Origin: Puccinia triticina
Lineage: Eukaryota > Basidiomycota > Pucciniomycetes > Pucciniales > Pucciniaceae
DNA: 64,000 nt
Assembly (NCBI RefSeq): GCF_026914185.1
Contig: NC_070563.1
Span: 3,679,001 to 3,743,000, forward strand
Reading direction: 5' to 3'
Of this stretch, positions 11,892-23,568 are shown in pieces (position 1 is the first letter of the stretch; the number at the start of each line of letters is the position of its first letter). A program made the translations under genes and the position numbers. The notes below the pieces were generated by a model that saw nothing but the letters and a program-made list of their open reading frames with translations, was not told the DNA's origin and did not search any database.

Positions 11892-12416
11892 TTATATTTG
11901 GTTGCCCGAGGAAATCTTGAGTTCAATTTCCCTTTCTATCCAGGCCTGGGCATGCTCGTTGGCGCGGATTGCAAGAAAAGTGATTGTGTTGGCTTCGTTT
12001 TGCAAGACGTTGAATCCGGCTACGAGCTCATCAAGGCTGAAATTCACGGCAAAAGCATCTTGGAATTTCTTGAGGGCTTGGTTTACTGGTGAGGTTGATG
12101 TAGTTTTGGGCTGAGGGTTGGAATCCAAGAATGCTTCAGCCAGACGATCAATTGAGCTTTCAAACCGGTCGCCTGAGGTCACTCGGTGTCAGCGGGGAGG
12201 ACGGACGCCCGGAAGCTGAGTCTGAGTAGTCTGAGTAGGTTGGTTTCCATTCTCCAAGTCTTCAGCTGAATTCACGTCGTCACCAGAAGGTATGGCCTCT
12301 GCACATGAATTGATAGTCTTGTTCCCGGATGTGCGACGCAATACTCCACTCGCCTGTGGGACTTGTGGGTTGATATGTCGGACTTGTGGAAGCGACGTTG
12401 TCAGGCAAGATATCAC
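11892..12416 (-). pseudogene. Harbinger-associated SANT/Myb-like companion protein, C-terminal part
   Basis: On the minus strand a frame from 12416 to 11892 is broken once by TGA at 12191-12189. The C-terminal half (DRFESSIDRLAEAFL, ALKKFQDAFAVNFSLDELVAGF, ITFLAIRANEHAQAWIEREIE) resembles the tail of fungal Harbinger-linked DNA-binding proteins, which bind element ends and bring the transposase there. The N-terminal SANT domain itself is missing from the window, so the gene is truncated as well as interrupted. Assignment rests on position and tail pattern, not on a visible SANT motif. Confidence 0.5.
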
Positions 12417-12616
12417 CGCTTATCACCCAGAAATAGAGGTCGGGACCTCTATTTTTGAAATGGCGGGGGTGATAAATTTTGTGTGATGCAGAGTAATGTA
12501 ATTTATAATATTACTGGCTGCCCCAAACATGAAATAAGGAGGTGTTATACCCCGGTCAACCCCCGTTATAAATTGCGCAATTTATAACTGAATTTGGGGC
12601 GTCCAAACGGGGCCTA

Positions 12617-13356
12617 AATTAGACCCACATAAATGAAAATGTCAAATTTATAATAACTATCAGCCATAGATGTGATCTGGTGGTATTCTGATTTTTTATA
12701 AATATATCTACATGGTTTTTACTTATAAAGTTAAATCATGGGCACATAATTCCCAAAATCACTAAGTGATCTATCATTCTAATGGATTTCCATATTTTAT
12801 TTTTGAGGCATCCAAACAAGAAACACTACTGAAACAAGACTACATGCCACAGTTTGACAAAATGGATTCATATTTCAATACATTAATTTAGGATCTGTGG
12901 AAGTATAAGTAAAGAAAGTTTCAATATGTCACTAACATGCCAAGGTGAGTGGGCTTGATGAGCACTGCAAAAAATGACAGCAATTGTGATGTATTGGCTT
13001 GTATCTTTTTACCTTCCAGCACATTGACCAAAATTCTTTTGCAATCAATCATAGTGTGATTCTATTGGTGGCCTCAAAGAAATAAATCTGTTTGTGGCAA
13101 AGTATGTTGATACACCTCCTTTTGGTAAGGAGTATGCATTTTATGTTCAGCGGTGGAGCAGCCTTGTGAGTAGATCAAAAGTTTTCAGATGATGACTGCA
13201 ACAACTTGCAATGATGTGTAGCTTGAAGTGATTCCAATGAGAAATGTGCAAGTTTGTATCACTCTGGTGTGACTACTAAAAGTAAAGCTAACATTTTCAT
13301 GGCTTTTTGAGGATGTGGTGGTCATTGGAGGTGATTTTGTGCCTTTTTCCCCCGCA
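12617..13356. other. AT-rich stretch, no gene seen
   Basis: No coding pattern was recognised on either strand. It lies upstream of a Helitron-like 3' end and may be the body of that non-autonomous element. Confidence 0.35.
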
Positions 13357-13381
13357 GCGGCGCAGCCGCCTTGGCCTCTAG
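13357..13381 (+). mobile_element. Helitron-like 3' terminus (hairpin plus CTAG)
   Basis: GCGGC-GCA-GCCGC hairpin at 13357-13369, then CTTGGCCT and CTAG at 13378-13381, followed by T. Apart from the loop it matches the block at 2540 and is the same as the one at 18476. Confidence 0.65.
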
Positions 13382-13404
13382 TGGCCAATAATTTCATGGG
13401 ACAT

Positions 13405-13522
13405 ATTAAAAATCCCTAATTACGTCGACAAATGCTTTTTTTCGCGCAGCACTTCCCCACTGTAGGGCCTGTGAATGCTGCGTGAAAAAAGCAGTTACCA
13501 ACGCAAAGGGATTTTTAATGTA
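13405..13522. mobile_element. Short palindromic MITE
   Basis: Inverted ends AAAAATCCCT (13408) and AGGGATTTTT (13509-13518), with second matching blocks TGCTTTTTTTCGCGCAGCA and TGCTGCGTGAAAAAAGCA inside. TTA/TAA-like flanks make a Harbinger or mariner MITE equally possible. Confidence 0.55.
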
Positions 13523-16440
13523 AGGCACTGTCTGGGAGGACGACAATCACGGCATAGCCAATCAATACCTCCCTGCGGCCATACTGGTTCATTGGCACAA
13601 CATCGGCTCCCTTTTATATTTGATGTGCCACAACTTTTGCCCCTGGAGACCTAGACAAATGCCTTTGTGCAACGCGACCAACTTTTCCGAGCTTGGACAT
13701 TTATCCAAATGCAGCTCACTACAATTCAAACTGTCGCTATATTGTTTCCAAATGTAGGCCGTGCAAAGTAGCGGAAAAGGAATCTGTTTCTCAAAGCTTG
13801 GCCAACTTATTTCCAAACTTGCCAGTCACAACTCGCAGAACCAAGCCCCGTACGCAATGTTTCCGGAGCCGCCTCCAGTAAAAGGTATTAAAAATTTGTT
13901 GCCTGCGGGCTTTCCTCTTCCATAGCTATCAAACCCCCTTGAATTCCCACCAAGTCAGTTGAGCCGCCTCTATAACACTTGTTGGAAAGTTTTTGGCTGA
14001 GTTCTTCCCATTTCCGTCCTCCTCATATGGCCTTTGCCCCAACACCGCTCATTCCACAAAACTCGCGCCATTGCTGAGGACCAGTGCCACCAGAAACAAG
14101 CATGTGGTCCAGTTTTTTACAACAGTCCACTGGAAGTTGAACGGTCTAATTAACTCCCTTGAATGCCAGTACGCATTGCCGCCATCATGTCCGGATTGTG
14201 GGGCACCTCTCGAAGGTAGCACTCTCCTTAGGAGAGCCTCAACATGTCAGAGCAATGCAACCAATACATCAAAGTTGGTGATCCAACTGCTCGAATCTCG
14301 CTCACAACCTTGAGCAACTTATCCTTCAAAATACTTAATTTCTTCAGAAGGTTGTCTCTCCCTGCCCATTTAGGCCCATTTCTCTTGATCATAGCTCTGA
14401 TAAGCCTCATAATTATTGGTCAGGAGAGACTGCTTCCCTGGTGAGCACCCTTTACATTCAGGACAACCTACGCCGCTCGGCACTCGAGCTTAACAAAGTT
14501 TTCCTTTGAGAGCCCCGCAGGGTCTCTGATGCGAGGTCGCACTTTGTGCGAAGCGCTTCGCGCCGCGCTCCCCGGCAGGCGACGGACTTGAGCTAAGTTC
14601 GCTGGGCACTTGCCACTCACGCAATTGACCAATTGGCCATGACCCTGATCAAGCCTGATCAAGCCGCCCGTCTAACTCTATCGTAATCTAGGGCCTCATC
14701 ATCATCACCAACTGCATGCGTCTTAAGATTCAATACAATCAGGGATCTCTTCCCCTACCCGTGCCTTCGTCAATCAAAATCGTCAAGATGCCTGAGAAGG
14801 GCGGCGCGGGTGCAGTCGCCTCTCAAGGTTTCTATTGGGGAACGTCCGCGGCCAAAATCCGAGCAGTTGGTGCATATCTTCTAGCCCTTTAGTGGTCAGA
14901 GTTTGGTAAACGCTTTCGCCGACAACCCATAAGCCAGCTGAAAACTTAGCCGGTGAAGAATCAGCTTGTACAAACCCGGTAGAAACTTGTGTAGCGTGGC
15001 AAAGAGCCTCCGTCGATGCAACAACCGGGCCAAAGCCTTTACTCCCTTTCCTACAAACAACGGTTTTTTGATATTCAAAGGATTCTAGGCTCGCAACATG
15101 TTGCAAAGAGGCGCAAGATCAAGACCTATGTCAACACTTGTATATACACAAATTGAAGCATCACATTTGATAAGTCAAATGCCAAGAAAATCAGTACTTA
15201 TTCATGTATCATTGCCAATGAATCTGATGGCAATTCATTCCCCAACAATTAATAAATTCTGTTCTATCTGTTCCGGGCTTTTGAGAAAACTTCTGATCTC
15301 TGTCAGCGACTTCTCCCCTTATTTTAACAATAGGTCAAAACTAACAGTCTTGATCTTGGCCCCAATGTTTTGTCTGAAGTCAGCAACCATCAACATCCTT
15401 CAGCACTTCCAATCAAACAATTGTGAGCTTGGCCGTCTGAAAGAACTTTGTAGCCTTTTTGAGACTTCTTGAACCTGATATCACTGCTTTTGTTGTGTTA
15501 TTTAATCTAACCTTGCTCTTTGGCTGAAGGAATATAGTGTGGGAAAAAAGGGCTGGTCAAGTGTGTAAGGATGGTATTTGTTTACTCTGTTTTGAACACG
15601 CTCAGAGATCACATGCTCAGAGATCAACATTATCAGCATAATTTCAATTTGTGTCTTGTGATTTGAGCTATTGTAACACCTTTGAATTCCAATCATGAAA
15701 TTTATATTCAAGTTCGAAGTTCAGAAGTTGGAGATGGTACTGGCACTACTTCTGGAGTTAGCAGTTAATTTGGTGAAATGATTGCAGAAATAATTTTGGG
15801 GGATGAAATATTGGCCTTCTCCAACTACTCTTACAGGCATTCAGTCTTGCACCAAGTTCTTTCTCCTAAATTTCCTCTGTATCTCTTTCGGGTGGCTGTG
15901 CCCGTCAAGTCAAGTGTTTTTTTTACCACAGGGTGCCTTTGTCCTTTTGTAATAATATTATATACATTTCTTTTTCAAGAGCAACAAGGAAATTTAGACC
16001 ATTATTGTCACAATGAAACACCACATGGCATTGAGTTGGTCAATGATTCTATGTATGTACTATGGAGCTGAATCAAGCTGACCTTTGAAAAAGTCACCCA
16101 CATCCAGGTCTAAGACTCTTGGATTCTTCCCAAGTAGCTTGACACTCTTTATTTCATGAATGGAGTTGATTTTACCCCAAAATGGAGGACTTCCATCAAT
16201 CTGGATATCCAGATCTGAGCCGACAGATTTCAGGTTTTTCTGAAATCTTGGTCCCCAAAGATCACCAAGATAATCCAGAGTTCCAGATTACAGATTTCCC
16301 TGCAAAATCTGAAATTCCAGATTTGTTTGAAATGGACAGGAAGTACTTCAATGCAGATATAATGCTTCACAGTGTAGAAAATTGAATTTATGTGAATTCA
16401 GAGCTCACTAAGACCTTAGCTTATTTCAAGTTCATGTTCT
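13523..16440. other. Stretch without a recognised gene
   Basis: Only short unrelated open frames. A GC-rich hairpin patch at 14500-14600 (CGCACTTTGTGCG, GCGAAGCGCTTCGC) shares CGCACTTTGTGCG with 51413. Bases 16190-16330 hold several CCAGATTT/AAATCTGG dyads. I see no protein family or RNA gene here. Confidence 0.4.
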
Positions 16441-16464
16441 GCGGCAAAGCCGCAAGTTCCCTAG
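16441..16464 (+). mobile_element. Helitron-like 3' terminus, divergent family
   Basis: GCGGC-AAA-GCCGC hairpin at 16441-16453, AAGTTCC, then CTAG at 16461-16464 and T. Same architecture as the other termini but a different loop and spacer, so a separate family. Confidence 0.5.
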
Positions 16465-16815
16465 TAATATGCATAATTATAAGCTAATTGAAGTTTTGAG
16501 ACAGATGAAACATGTAAAAATGAATTTAGGGTCTTGGAAAAACGACTCCCGTATTTTGGGAAAACAACTCCCATACGTCTGCGCGACTATTTTTCAACCA
16601 GCGCTTGACGTCGACCTAGACCCTTTTTTTGGGTACGGGATTTTTGGGAGTCGTTGACCCAAAACAATTTTTTTTTGGGAGTTGTCGTGCTGTTTTATTA
16701 TTTTTAATATGTATAACTTTTTTTTTCCACGTGCTAGAGACATCAAAATTTGAGAGCACAGAGATTTATGCATAAATTGTACCCCCTGAATTTCTTAGCA
16801 ATACTGTGTCATCAT

Positions 16816-17440
16816 ACAATTCCACTTTCTTAAATCCACAGAATTCTAGATCTGCAGATCTAAGTTTTGGGGTGTTTTTTTCTCACAAAATGGGGCAAAA
16901 CTTGCCCCTTAATCTCACTTGGCACGTTGAATATCCCCAAAGACCCAAAGGCCCTATGGATGACCCTCCAGCTGTGCCGGAGCAACGAGCAAAAGTGGGC
17001 CGGTTGGTAAGCTGTCCAGGGAGGGCCTAACCAAGCAGTTAGGGGGCTCCCAGGGAGGGGGCGGACAAAACCAAATCCCCTGCGGATCAATGGTCCCACT
17101 TCCCTCCCCTTATATACCCACCAGCACCACCGCACCACACCTCTCGCCACACCACGCCTCGCCAACCCGTAACTGCCACGGGGAGGCTCCTGATACCACG
17201 CCCGCCCATTGCCCTGGCGAAACACCAACCAAGAACGCCCCACGCCACGCCTTCAGCACACCCCTCTGTCCAACAAGGCCACCCAGACAGAGCCCCCAGG
17301 CGCGGCGCCAACTGGCAAGAGTCCGTCGACAAAGGCGCGGCCGAATGAGCGTCGGTGACAGGCCTGGAAGCCCTGATGGCTGAGATGGACAAAAAGGTCA
17401 AGCTCAGCAGCAAGGAGTATCAGAAACGGACCCGGCAGCC
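16816..17440. other. X core: non-repetitive C-rich segment
   Basis: C- and G-rich sequence with no recognised protein. Open frames on both strands are proline/glycine biased and look compositional. Confidence 0.4.
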
Positions 17441-17655
17441 TGCTCAATGACCCGCACACACCGTCATCGAGCGGATACATAACCCACTCAATGACCGGCA
17501 CACGCCAGTCATTGAGTGGGTCTCAGCCCGCTCGATGACCGGCACACACCAGTCATCGAGTGGATACATAACTCACTCAATGACCGGCGGTCATCGAGTG
17601 GATACATAACCCACTCGATGACCGGCACACACCGGTCATCGAGTGGATGGTCCCT
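17441..17655. repeat. Hairpin array A inside X
   Basis: About five units of the dyad CGATGACCGGCACACACCGG plus its TCATCGAGTGG arm, joined by GGATACATAACCCA. Each unit of about 45 bases is a near-perfect inverted repeat with a short CACACA loop. Confidence 0.8.
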
Positions 17656-18116
17656 CTTTTTGGATGTACCTTTTGCTGATTCCAAATTACAAAAAAATTG
17701 ATTTTTCCAGCCAAGTTTGGGAACTATTTGGCCAATTTTCCCCCTGCATGTTTCAAAGCTGCACTGCTTAACTCCTGAGCCAAACCCATGAATCATCATG
17801 AGCAGATTTGAGCTCAAAAAAGCACTCTGTAGTGGGTTTGAGATCTTGCCAAGCAAGGCCATGACAGCCCTTGGCATGAGGTAATTATGTGCTACAACGG
17901 TGGGCTGTTAAATTTACACATAACTGTAGCATATCATAAAATATCAAAAAAATAGTAAGCTAAAGGTAGCCTTGAGGGCTAAAGGAATACCCCTGAAAAC
18001 AGCAGTTACAGGCTGGCTTTTGCAAATGCAGCTTGAAACACATTGTTAAAGTATTGTAAATTATTGAAAAATTTATGATTTTTTATTTATTTTATAACAG
18101 GGAAATTAAAATGAAA

Positions 18117-19505
18117 TATAAGGCGTAAGCTGCAGGATTAGTAGTAAAATGACTGCCAACACATATAAATTTGTTGTTACACACCCACACAGACTCATAG
18201 TCCAAAACTTTCAGGAATTCATCAATGTTGCATATTATTTGAGCTGATAAACTATTTGCAATGGTGTTTCAACAGAGAATGAAATATAAGGGGTGTGCAA
18301 AGGGCTTAGTAGGAAAATGGCCGCAAACTGTATCACTTTTTGCATAAGAAACCAAACAAGATGGGGGAATTTTTTGATCAATTTTGGAGATTCCAGAATT
18401 AATTCTTGGTTTTCCAGTGTTTTTTCCAATTGTATACCAGTGCAGCAAAACAACCATTTCTCTTGAGACCCTGCAGCGGCGCAGCCGCCTTGGCCTCTAG
18501 TGAGATATAAAGGGTGCGTGTAGGGCTTAGTGGGAAAATGGCCGCCAACCACATAACTTGTTTGTTACACACCCAAACAGTCCAAAAAATTCAGGAATCT
18601 TTCCATGATACATATATTTTGTTCTATAAAATTATTAGCAATATTGTGCCATTGTAGAATGACATATAAGGGGTGCGCGTAGGGCTTAGTAGGAAAATGA
18701 CCGCCAACCATATAACTTTTTTGTTACACACCCAAACAGTCCAAAAATTTCAGGAAACTTTCCATGATACATATCTTTTGTGCTATCAAATTATTAGCAA
18801 TAGTGTGCCATTGTAGAATGACATATAAGGGGTGCGCGGAGGGCTTAGTAGGAAAATGACCTCCAACCTTATATCTTTTTTGTTACATACCCAAACAGTC
18901 TAAAAGTTTCAGGAAACTTTCAATGTAGCATACTAGGCTTGCTATGAAATTCTTAGCCATGGGGTGTAATCAAAATAGGATATATAAGGTGTGCGCGGAT
19001 AAAGCCCGCTGCGCACACCCCATATCTCCTATTTTTATCACATCAAGTTGCTAAGAATCTCATATCACAAATTATATGCTAAATGAAAGATTTCATGAAA
19101 TTCTTGGACTGTTTGGGTGTGTAACAAAAAATTTATATGGTTGGCAGTCATTTTCCTAGTAAGCCCTCTGCGCACCCCTTATACGTCATTCTACAATGGC
19201 ATAATATTGCTAATAATTTGATAGCACAAAAGATATGTATCATGAAAATATTCCTGAAATTTTTGGACTGCTTGGGTGTGTAACAAAAAAGTTATATGGT
19301 TGGCGGTCATTTTCCTACTAAGCCCTACGTGCACCCCTTATATGTCATTCTACAATGGACCACTACTGCTAATAATTTGATAGCACCAAATATATGCATC
19401 ATGGAAAGGTTCCTGAAATTTTTGGACTGTTTGGGTGTGTAAAAAAAAGTTATATGGTTGGCGGTCATTTTCCTACTAAGCCCTACGCACACCCCTTATA
19501 TCTCA
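18117..19505. repeat. Head-to-head array of about 160-bp units
   Basis: Forward units (marker GGGCTTAGTAGGAAAATG at about 18304, 18524, 18683, 18842) run to an apex near 18990-19010, where TATAAGGTGTGCGCGG meets its complement. Inverted units (CATTTTCCTACTAAGCCC near 19148, 19308, 19466) follow. Every unit also carries TTGTTACACACCCAAACAGTCC. The whole is a foldback structure with a tandem arm; a Helitron-like end interrupts one forward unit at 18500. Confidence 0.8.
18476..18500 (+). mobile_element. Helitron-like 3' terminus inside the 160-bp array
   Basis: GCGGC-GCA-GCCGC at 18476-18488, CTTGGCCT, CTAG at 18497-18500, then T. The array resumes directly after it with GAGATATAAAGGGTGCG, so an insertion ended exactly here. 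Confidence 0.65.
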
Positions 19506-19634
19506 TGTTCTGATGACAAAGTATTGCTAAGAAATTCAGGGGGTACAATTTATGCATAAAATTCTGTGCTCTCAAGTTTTCATGTCTCTGGTACGTGAAA
19601 CAAAAAAGTTATACATATTAAAAATAATAAAAAA

Positions 19635-19660
19635 CTAGAGTCCAAGGCGGCTACGCCGCC
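19635..19660 (-). mobile_element. Helitron-like 3' terminus, minus strand
   Basis: Read on minus: GGCGGC-GTA-GCCGCC (19660-19646), TTGGACT, CTAG (19638-19635), then T-run. It lies exactly at the left edge of the 7 kb block inserted into X, so that block may be a Helitron or may begin with one. Confidence 0.6.
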
Positions 19661-19809
19661 ACACTTCCAAGGGAATTGGTTGAAGGAACCCCTCTCAGTC
19701 ATATCAACCCCCACTATGCCCAAAGCCAGTTCAGCCATCCCCCACTTGAAATTTTGCATCATTGCTATCCTCAAATCTGAAAAAACATAGATTCATGTAA
19801 ATCTAAGTT

Positions 19810-20085
19810 TATTAAAACCACAGTTTTGCCAAAAAAAAATTCAAGGGTTTCCCCTATACACATGCAATAACAAAAAAAAAAGATACAAGCTGTAAACAAA
19901 CAAAAAATACAAATTATAAAAGAAAGTATTTACAAGGAGTCCCAAAGATTTAACAAACTCCCAGCCTGTGACATGCCACAGGTGAAAAGAGACCGGAGTT
20001 AACCCGCTCAGCCTGGCACAAGTGTGAGAAGCAAAAGTCGGGGCTGTGAGGCCATCAACCCGCGCAAGTGCAACAGGGGATGCCC
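19810..20085. repeat. Inverted repeat Y, left arm (276 bp)
   Basis: Near-identical reverse complement of 26387-26662. Both arms run from TATTAAAACCACAG to the GGGCATCCCCTG block and both can be read as the same 80-codon open frame, which I regard as incidental. The arms enclose about 6.3 kb. Confidence 0.85.
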
Positions 20086-20215
20086 TGAAGGACATTTGCC
20101 ACTGCTTTTTGGCCGTGTTATATAGCCTTGTCAGGCCCCCCCTACCAACTCAACCATACTCACTGTTTCCAAGCACATGACACATCACCCTGCCCACCAG
20201 CCACATCCATCAACC

Positions 20216-20686
20216 AACGGTGTGCCGCTACGCTACACTACGCTACAGGGCCACTTAGTGTTAGCGTAGCGGCAAAAAGCGCCGGCCCATTTCGAGTAGC
20301 GTTAGCGCGCTGTTAGCGCCGCTACGCTGCGCTACGTTTCAGCGGTGCTAACAGCGCGCCAATTGTTTGTTAGTGTTAGCGCGCCGCTACAGTCACTACG
20401 CTACGCTGCGCTACAGCGCTTTTAGCGGAAAAAAAGGCCTTTTTTTCAGCTAAAAGCACTGTGGCGCACCGTAGCGCGCGCTCTTTTGCGCCCTGCGTGT
20501 GTAGCGTTAGCGCAATTGCGCGCATCTGCGCTAACGCTACGCTAACAGCTAAATTAGCTGTGCACCCTTTGCGTGTAGCGTTAGCGCAGAAAGGCGCAAT
20601 TCCGCTAATGCTACGCTAAAATTTAGCGGAATTCCGCTACGCTACGCCACGCTAACGCTACGGTTAGCGTAGCTGGCCCACCGTTG
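20216..20686. mobile_element. hAT-like MITE of the GCTACGC family, copy 1
   Basis: Ends AACGGTG..CACCGTTG with the 8-bp duplication CATCAACC at 20208-20215 and 20687-20694, as expected of hAT. The interior consists of interleaved GCTACGCTA/TAGCGTTAGCG words that fold on themselves in many registers. No gene. Confidence 0.8.
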
Positions 20687-20699
20687 CATCAACCCCTCC

Positions 20700-22990
20700 G
20701 TTTCAGCCCGCAAGAAATCCCACACCAAGGACAGCCACATACCCGCGAGTTCAATCTGGCTGTATTTGTTGCCTCTGATACACCCCCTCCCCCTTTTTGC
20801 TAGCTTGGTGATCACCATCATACACACTTTCTTCCCCTCCACCCATGCCCAGCTCCGGGAGACCACCAAGTGGGGCTGGTCCGAGCACCATGTCGGGCTG
20901 AATCCTTCCAACCCTCCTCCATGTTCTTGCACGAACCGCCCAAATTCCACCTCCAGTCTCCTCGCCGCCGTCGGATCACAGCAGTTCTGGGCAAAAAGGC
21001 GCCTCGTCGGCAGTGCGGTCAAAGATGGGGAGTGCGAGGTGGTCAATTCTGTCGGCAATGGGCTTGCCGGGCCGGCTGTTTGGCCTCAACTAACGCTCAC
21101 TTGCCAACTCCGTGCCCTCCTTTAAGTTTGATTAGCACTACATCTCCAGCCCCGGCCTTGCCAGCTCTCTGCGCCACGGCCAGACTAAAACCCTGCGCTA
21201 CTACTCCTGTAAGGCCTGCGTTGAGCACGCCTTCAAACTTGCTCTCTCCCACAAACTCAGCGAGGAGAAACGGCTTGACCGCTCCTTGACAACGGAAAAG
21301 CAAGACTGCTGAACCAGCTAGACAGCGTAGTGGCGGACAACCGCCATCCGGGAGACCGTGCGCTGGACAAAGTTGGCCTGCTCATCCTCCCGGAGGGCAC
21401 ACTGGTGAAGGTGATGACGCCGGCAGCGAGTGCAAGCATTACGGTCAAATCTATCATTGTGAGTTTGTCTCTGACCACACCCTGCCTTTGAAACCGGGCG
21501 CTGATCCTGGCTTGTGCCAGTGGGGGGCGAAGGACGATTTGAAACACTCCTTGCCGCCTCAGTTGACTGGCCCGCTGTTCAGTCTGCATGCGCTAAGCCA
21601 AAAGGTGCCAAATCTGCAGCTCGCTGACCTGACCATTGGCTACCCAGGCATCCATCCAGACGGGTACGTTCCCAGAAGCTATTCCAAGCTCCACTGAATT
21701 TTTGGGCATGGCCACCCGCCGCCAAAGGTGCACCCTCACATCAAGATCATCCCCGTCGCTTAGAGATAGTCATTCGGTACCCGCGGCGGGTACCCCCTTG
21801 CACCCGCCTCGCACCCGCGCAGCGGTGCCGGGTGCGGTACTAGGTACCGGCTTTTGGCCGGAAAGCGGTGCGGTACCCGGGTACCGCCTACAAGTACCTC
21901 CCACCCCCCAGGGGATTGAGGGCCTTGACTCGGTAGATCCAGCTCGGCGAAGGTCTCCCAGCAAGCTGGGAGGATTCCTCTCGGCATTTCCAGCTCGCCG
22001 AGGGGACTCCTCCCGGGGAGCTGGATACACATATTGTATCCAGCTCGCGGCCGCCGAGGAACCTCCTGATGAGCTGGAGAGGAGTCCCCTCGCCGAGCTG
22101 AATACATATGTATCCAGCTCGCCGAGAGGAATCTTCCAAGGGAGCTGGATGTGTCCAGCTCGCCATGAGACCTCCTTAGCCGAGCTGGACATTGTGTATC
22201 CATCTCGGCGAGAGATGAGTCATCTCGGCGAGCTGGATACATATTATGTATCCAGCTCGGCGAGGGATGTCCACCCGGCGAGCTGGACGCATATCCAGCT
22301 CGCTGGGTGGCCTTGCCTTTTTGACCGGAGCCATTCCTCCGGTCAAAGAGGTGTACATGCCTCCAATCGGATGGATCAATTCCTCCGGTCAAAGAGGAGA
22401 GCCAGTGCTTGCCGGGAGGAGTCCCTCCCGGCGAAAAGTGGTCTTTTTGCCCTCCAGCTTGTCGCAAGGGCGGCAACAAACTGGATGGAGCAAGCAGGAC
22501 AGCAGGACGCTGCCACACCAAAAAATATCACGGGTGGTACCCGCGGTACCCTCCAGCAGTACCCGTGGTACCTCGCAGGCGGTGCCGGGTGCGGTACTAG
22601 GTACCTGAAATTGGCCGAAAAGCGGTGCGGTACCCGGGTACCGCTTGGTACCCGGGTCCCAAATGACTATCTCTACCGTCGCTGCCATCTCCATCGAACT
22701 CCTGCCCTCCTTCTCCCCAGACCCAGCAATAGCGGGGGAAGAGAAGAAGAAGATGGGCAGGGCCCACCCATCCTCCAAGGAGAACACCCGGTTTGATCAA
22801 TGGCTGCGCGCCCGATAGATTGATAAGGACTGGCTGCTGACCGGATTCTATGCCCTTGGCGCCTTTGACGATCCCTCCCTTGCCTCAGCCCACAACCTGC
22901 CCTCCTCCGACTGAATGCTCTTATCCAACAAATTTAGCGCTAAGAAACTGTTGCCAGAGAAACTGGCACTGGTGAAAAATAGAAAATAGT
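20700..22990 (+). pseudogene. Decayed unrecognised coding region interrupted by a MITE
   Basis: Protein-like segments appear on plus in changing frames: FASLVITIIHTFFPSTHAQL (about 20800) and ETTKWGWSEHHVGLNPSNPP (20860). Further on come LRYYSCKACVEHAFKLALSH (21200), LPPQLTGPLFSLHALSQKVP (21550) and DWLLTGFYALGAFDDPSLAS (22830). Removing the MITE at 21761-22675 with one target copy makes HPHIKIIPVAAISIELLPSF continuous across the site, which supports this being old coding DNA. I do not know the family; multiple stops and shifts show it is dead. A multicopy element protein is my guess. Confidence 0.4.
21761..22675. mobile_element. hAT-like MITE, TAGAGAT/GGTACCC family, copy 1
   Basis: Inverted ends TAGAGATAGTCATTCGGTAC and GGGTCCCAAATGACTATCTC+TA, flanked by a perfect 8-bp duplication CCGTCGCT (21753-21760, 22676-22683). 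Subterminal GGTACCCG words lie at both ends. The core 21936-22440 is hairpin array D: CCAGCTCGGCGAG dyads with GGATACATA linkers, then GACCGGA..TCCGGTC dyads. The long open frames here follow the repeat and are not genes. Confidence 0.85.
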
Positions 22991-23568
22991 TCAAGTTTCC
23001 CTTCTGCTGACCTTATCAGGACACTCTTGTTGACTGGCCCCGCGCTCAGCCTGCTCCTCTAACTCTCCCATAATCTCTTCTTCTAACCTAGCCCCCTCCT
23101 TGTTATTTCTATCCCTTTCTTACTCGTCTATCTGTAGCATGTGCGTGTGTAGCTCTCCAGCTTTGTTTTCCTGCTTTCAGCAGCTTGGTTGCTTTTTTCT
23201 CTGTTTCTCTTTTTATCTAGGTAAATCAGTGAGCTTATTTCAAATTGAGTGGATCTCACTACAAGAAAACTCACACAACTGACAGCAGTTGACATGCAAG
23301 ATGCTTCTGTGTAGCCCTTGTTCTAACTCCACTTAAGCACTCAACAGTCTTTTGTTGCCCAGTCACTGTGCATCATGCACAGTGACTGTGCATTGAAGCT
23401 TGGTCAACACAAGCTTCAAAAAGGCTTGAGTAGCACAGCAACTGTCCCCAGCGCTCTTGCATGTCAACTGCTTGCAGTTGCGCAACTTTTTCTTGCAGTG
23501 TCTGAAGCTCTCAAGCTGTGAAAGAGAATGTGGCAAAAAAAAGAAAATAATGTTACAATAATCACTAT
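22991..23568. other. Spacer, no gene seen
   Basis: T-rich sequence, then a segment with repeated CAGTTGAC/GTCAACTG words at 23279-23470. Nothing recognised. Confidence 0.35.

Larger units (their letters stand above)
10727..12616. mobile_element. PIF/Harbinger element, two-gene, decayed
   Basis: A transposase on plus and a companion protein gene on minus converge. The right edge reads CCAAACGGGGCCTAA (12602-12616) and the left edge GGTCTGTTTGGC (about 10727), consistent with Harbinger GGCCCTGTTTGG-type inverted ends and a TWA target. The palindromic MITE at 49974-50357 has ends of the same type. Edges are by eye and the left one is weak. Confidence 0.55.

Noticed and set aside
11892..12092. 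C-terminal extension of the Harbinger transposase to 12092
   Set aside because: Does not resemble the family tail and overlaps the better-supported minus-strand companion.
17441..17655. Regular repeat with spacers resembling a CRISPR array
   Set aside because: Units are dyads with repeated linkers, no unique spacers, in a eukaryotic TE context.
19841..20095. Membrane-like 84-codon frame present twice (also 26365-26631)
   Set aside because: It lies wholly in inverted repeat Y; conservation reflects the repeat arms, and hydrophobicity comes from T-runs.
21636..22796. 386-codon open frame on plus and a 253-codon one on minus
   Set aside because: Both run through a hairpin array in a MITE; the long frames come from repeat units without stops, and the MITE interrupts older coding sequence.
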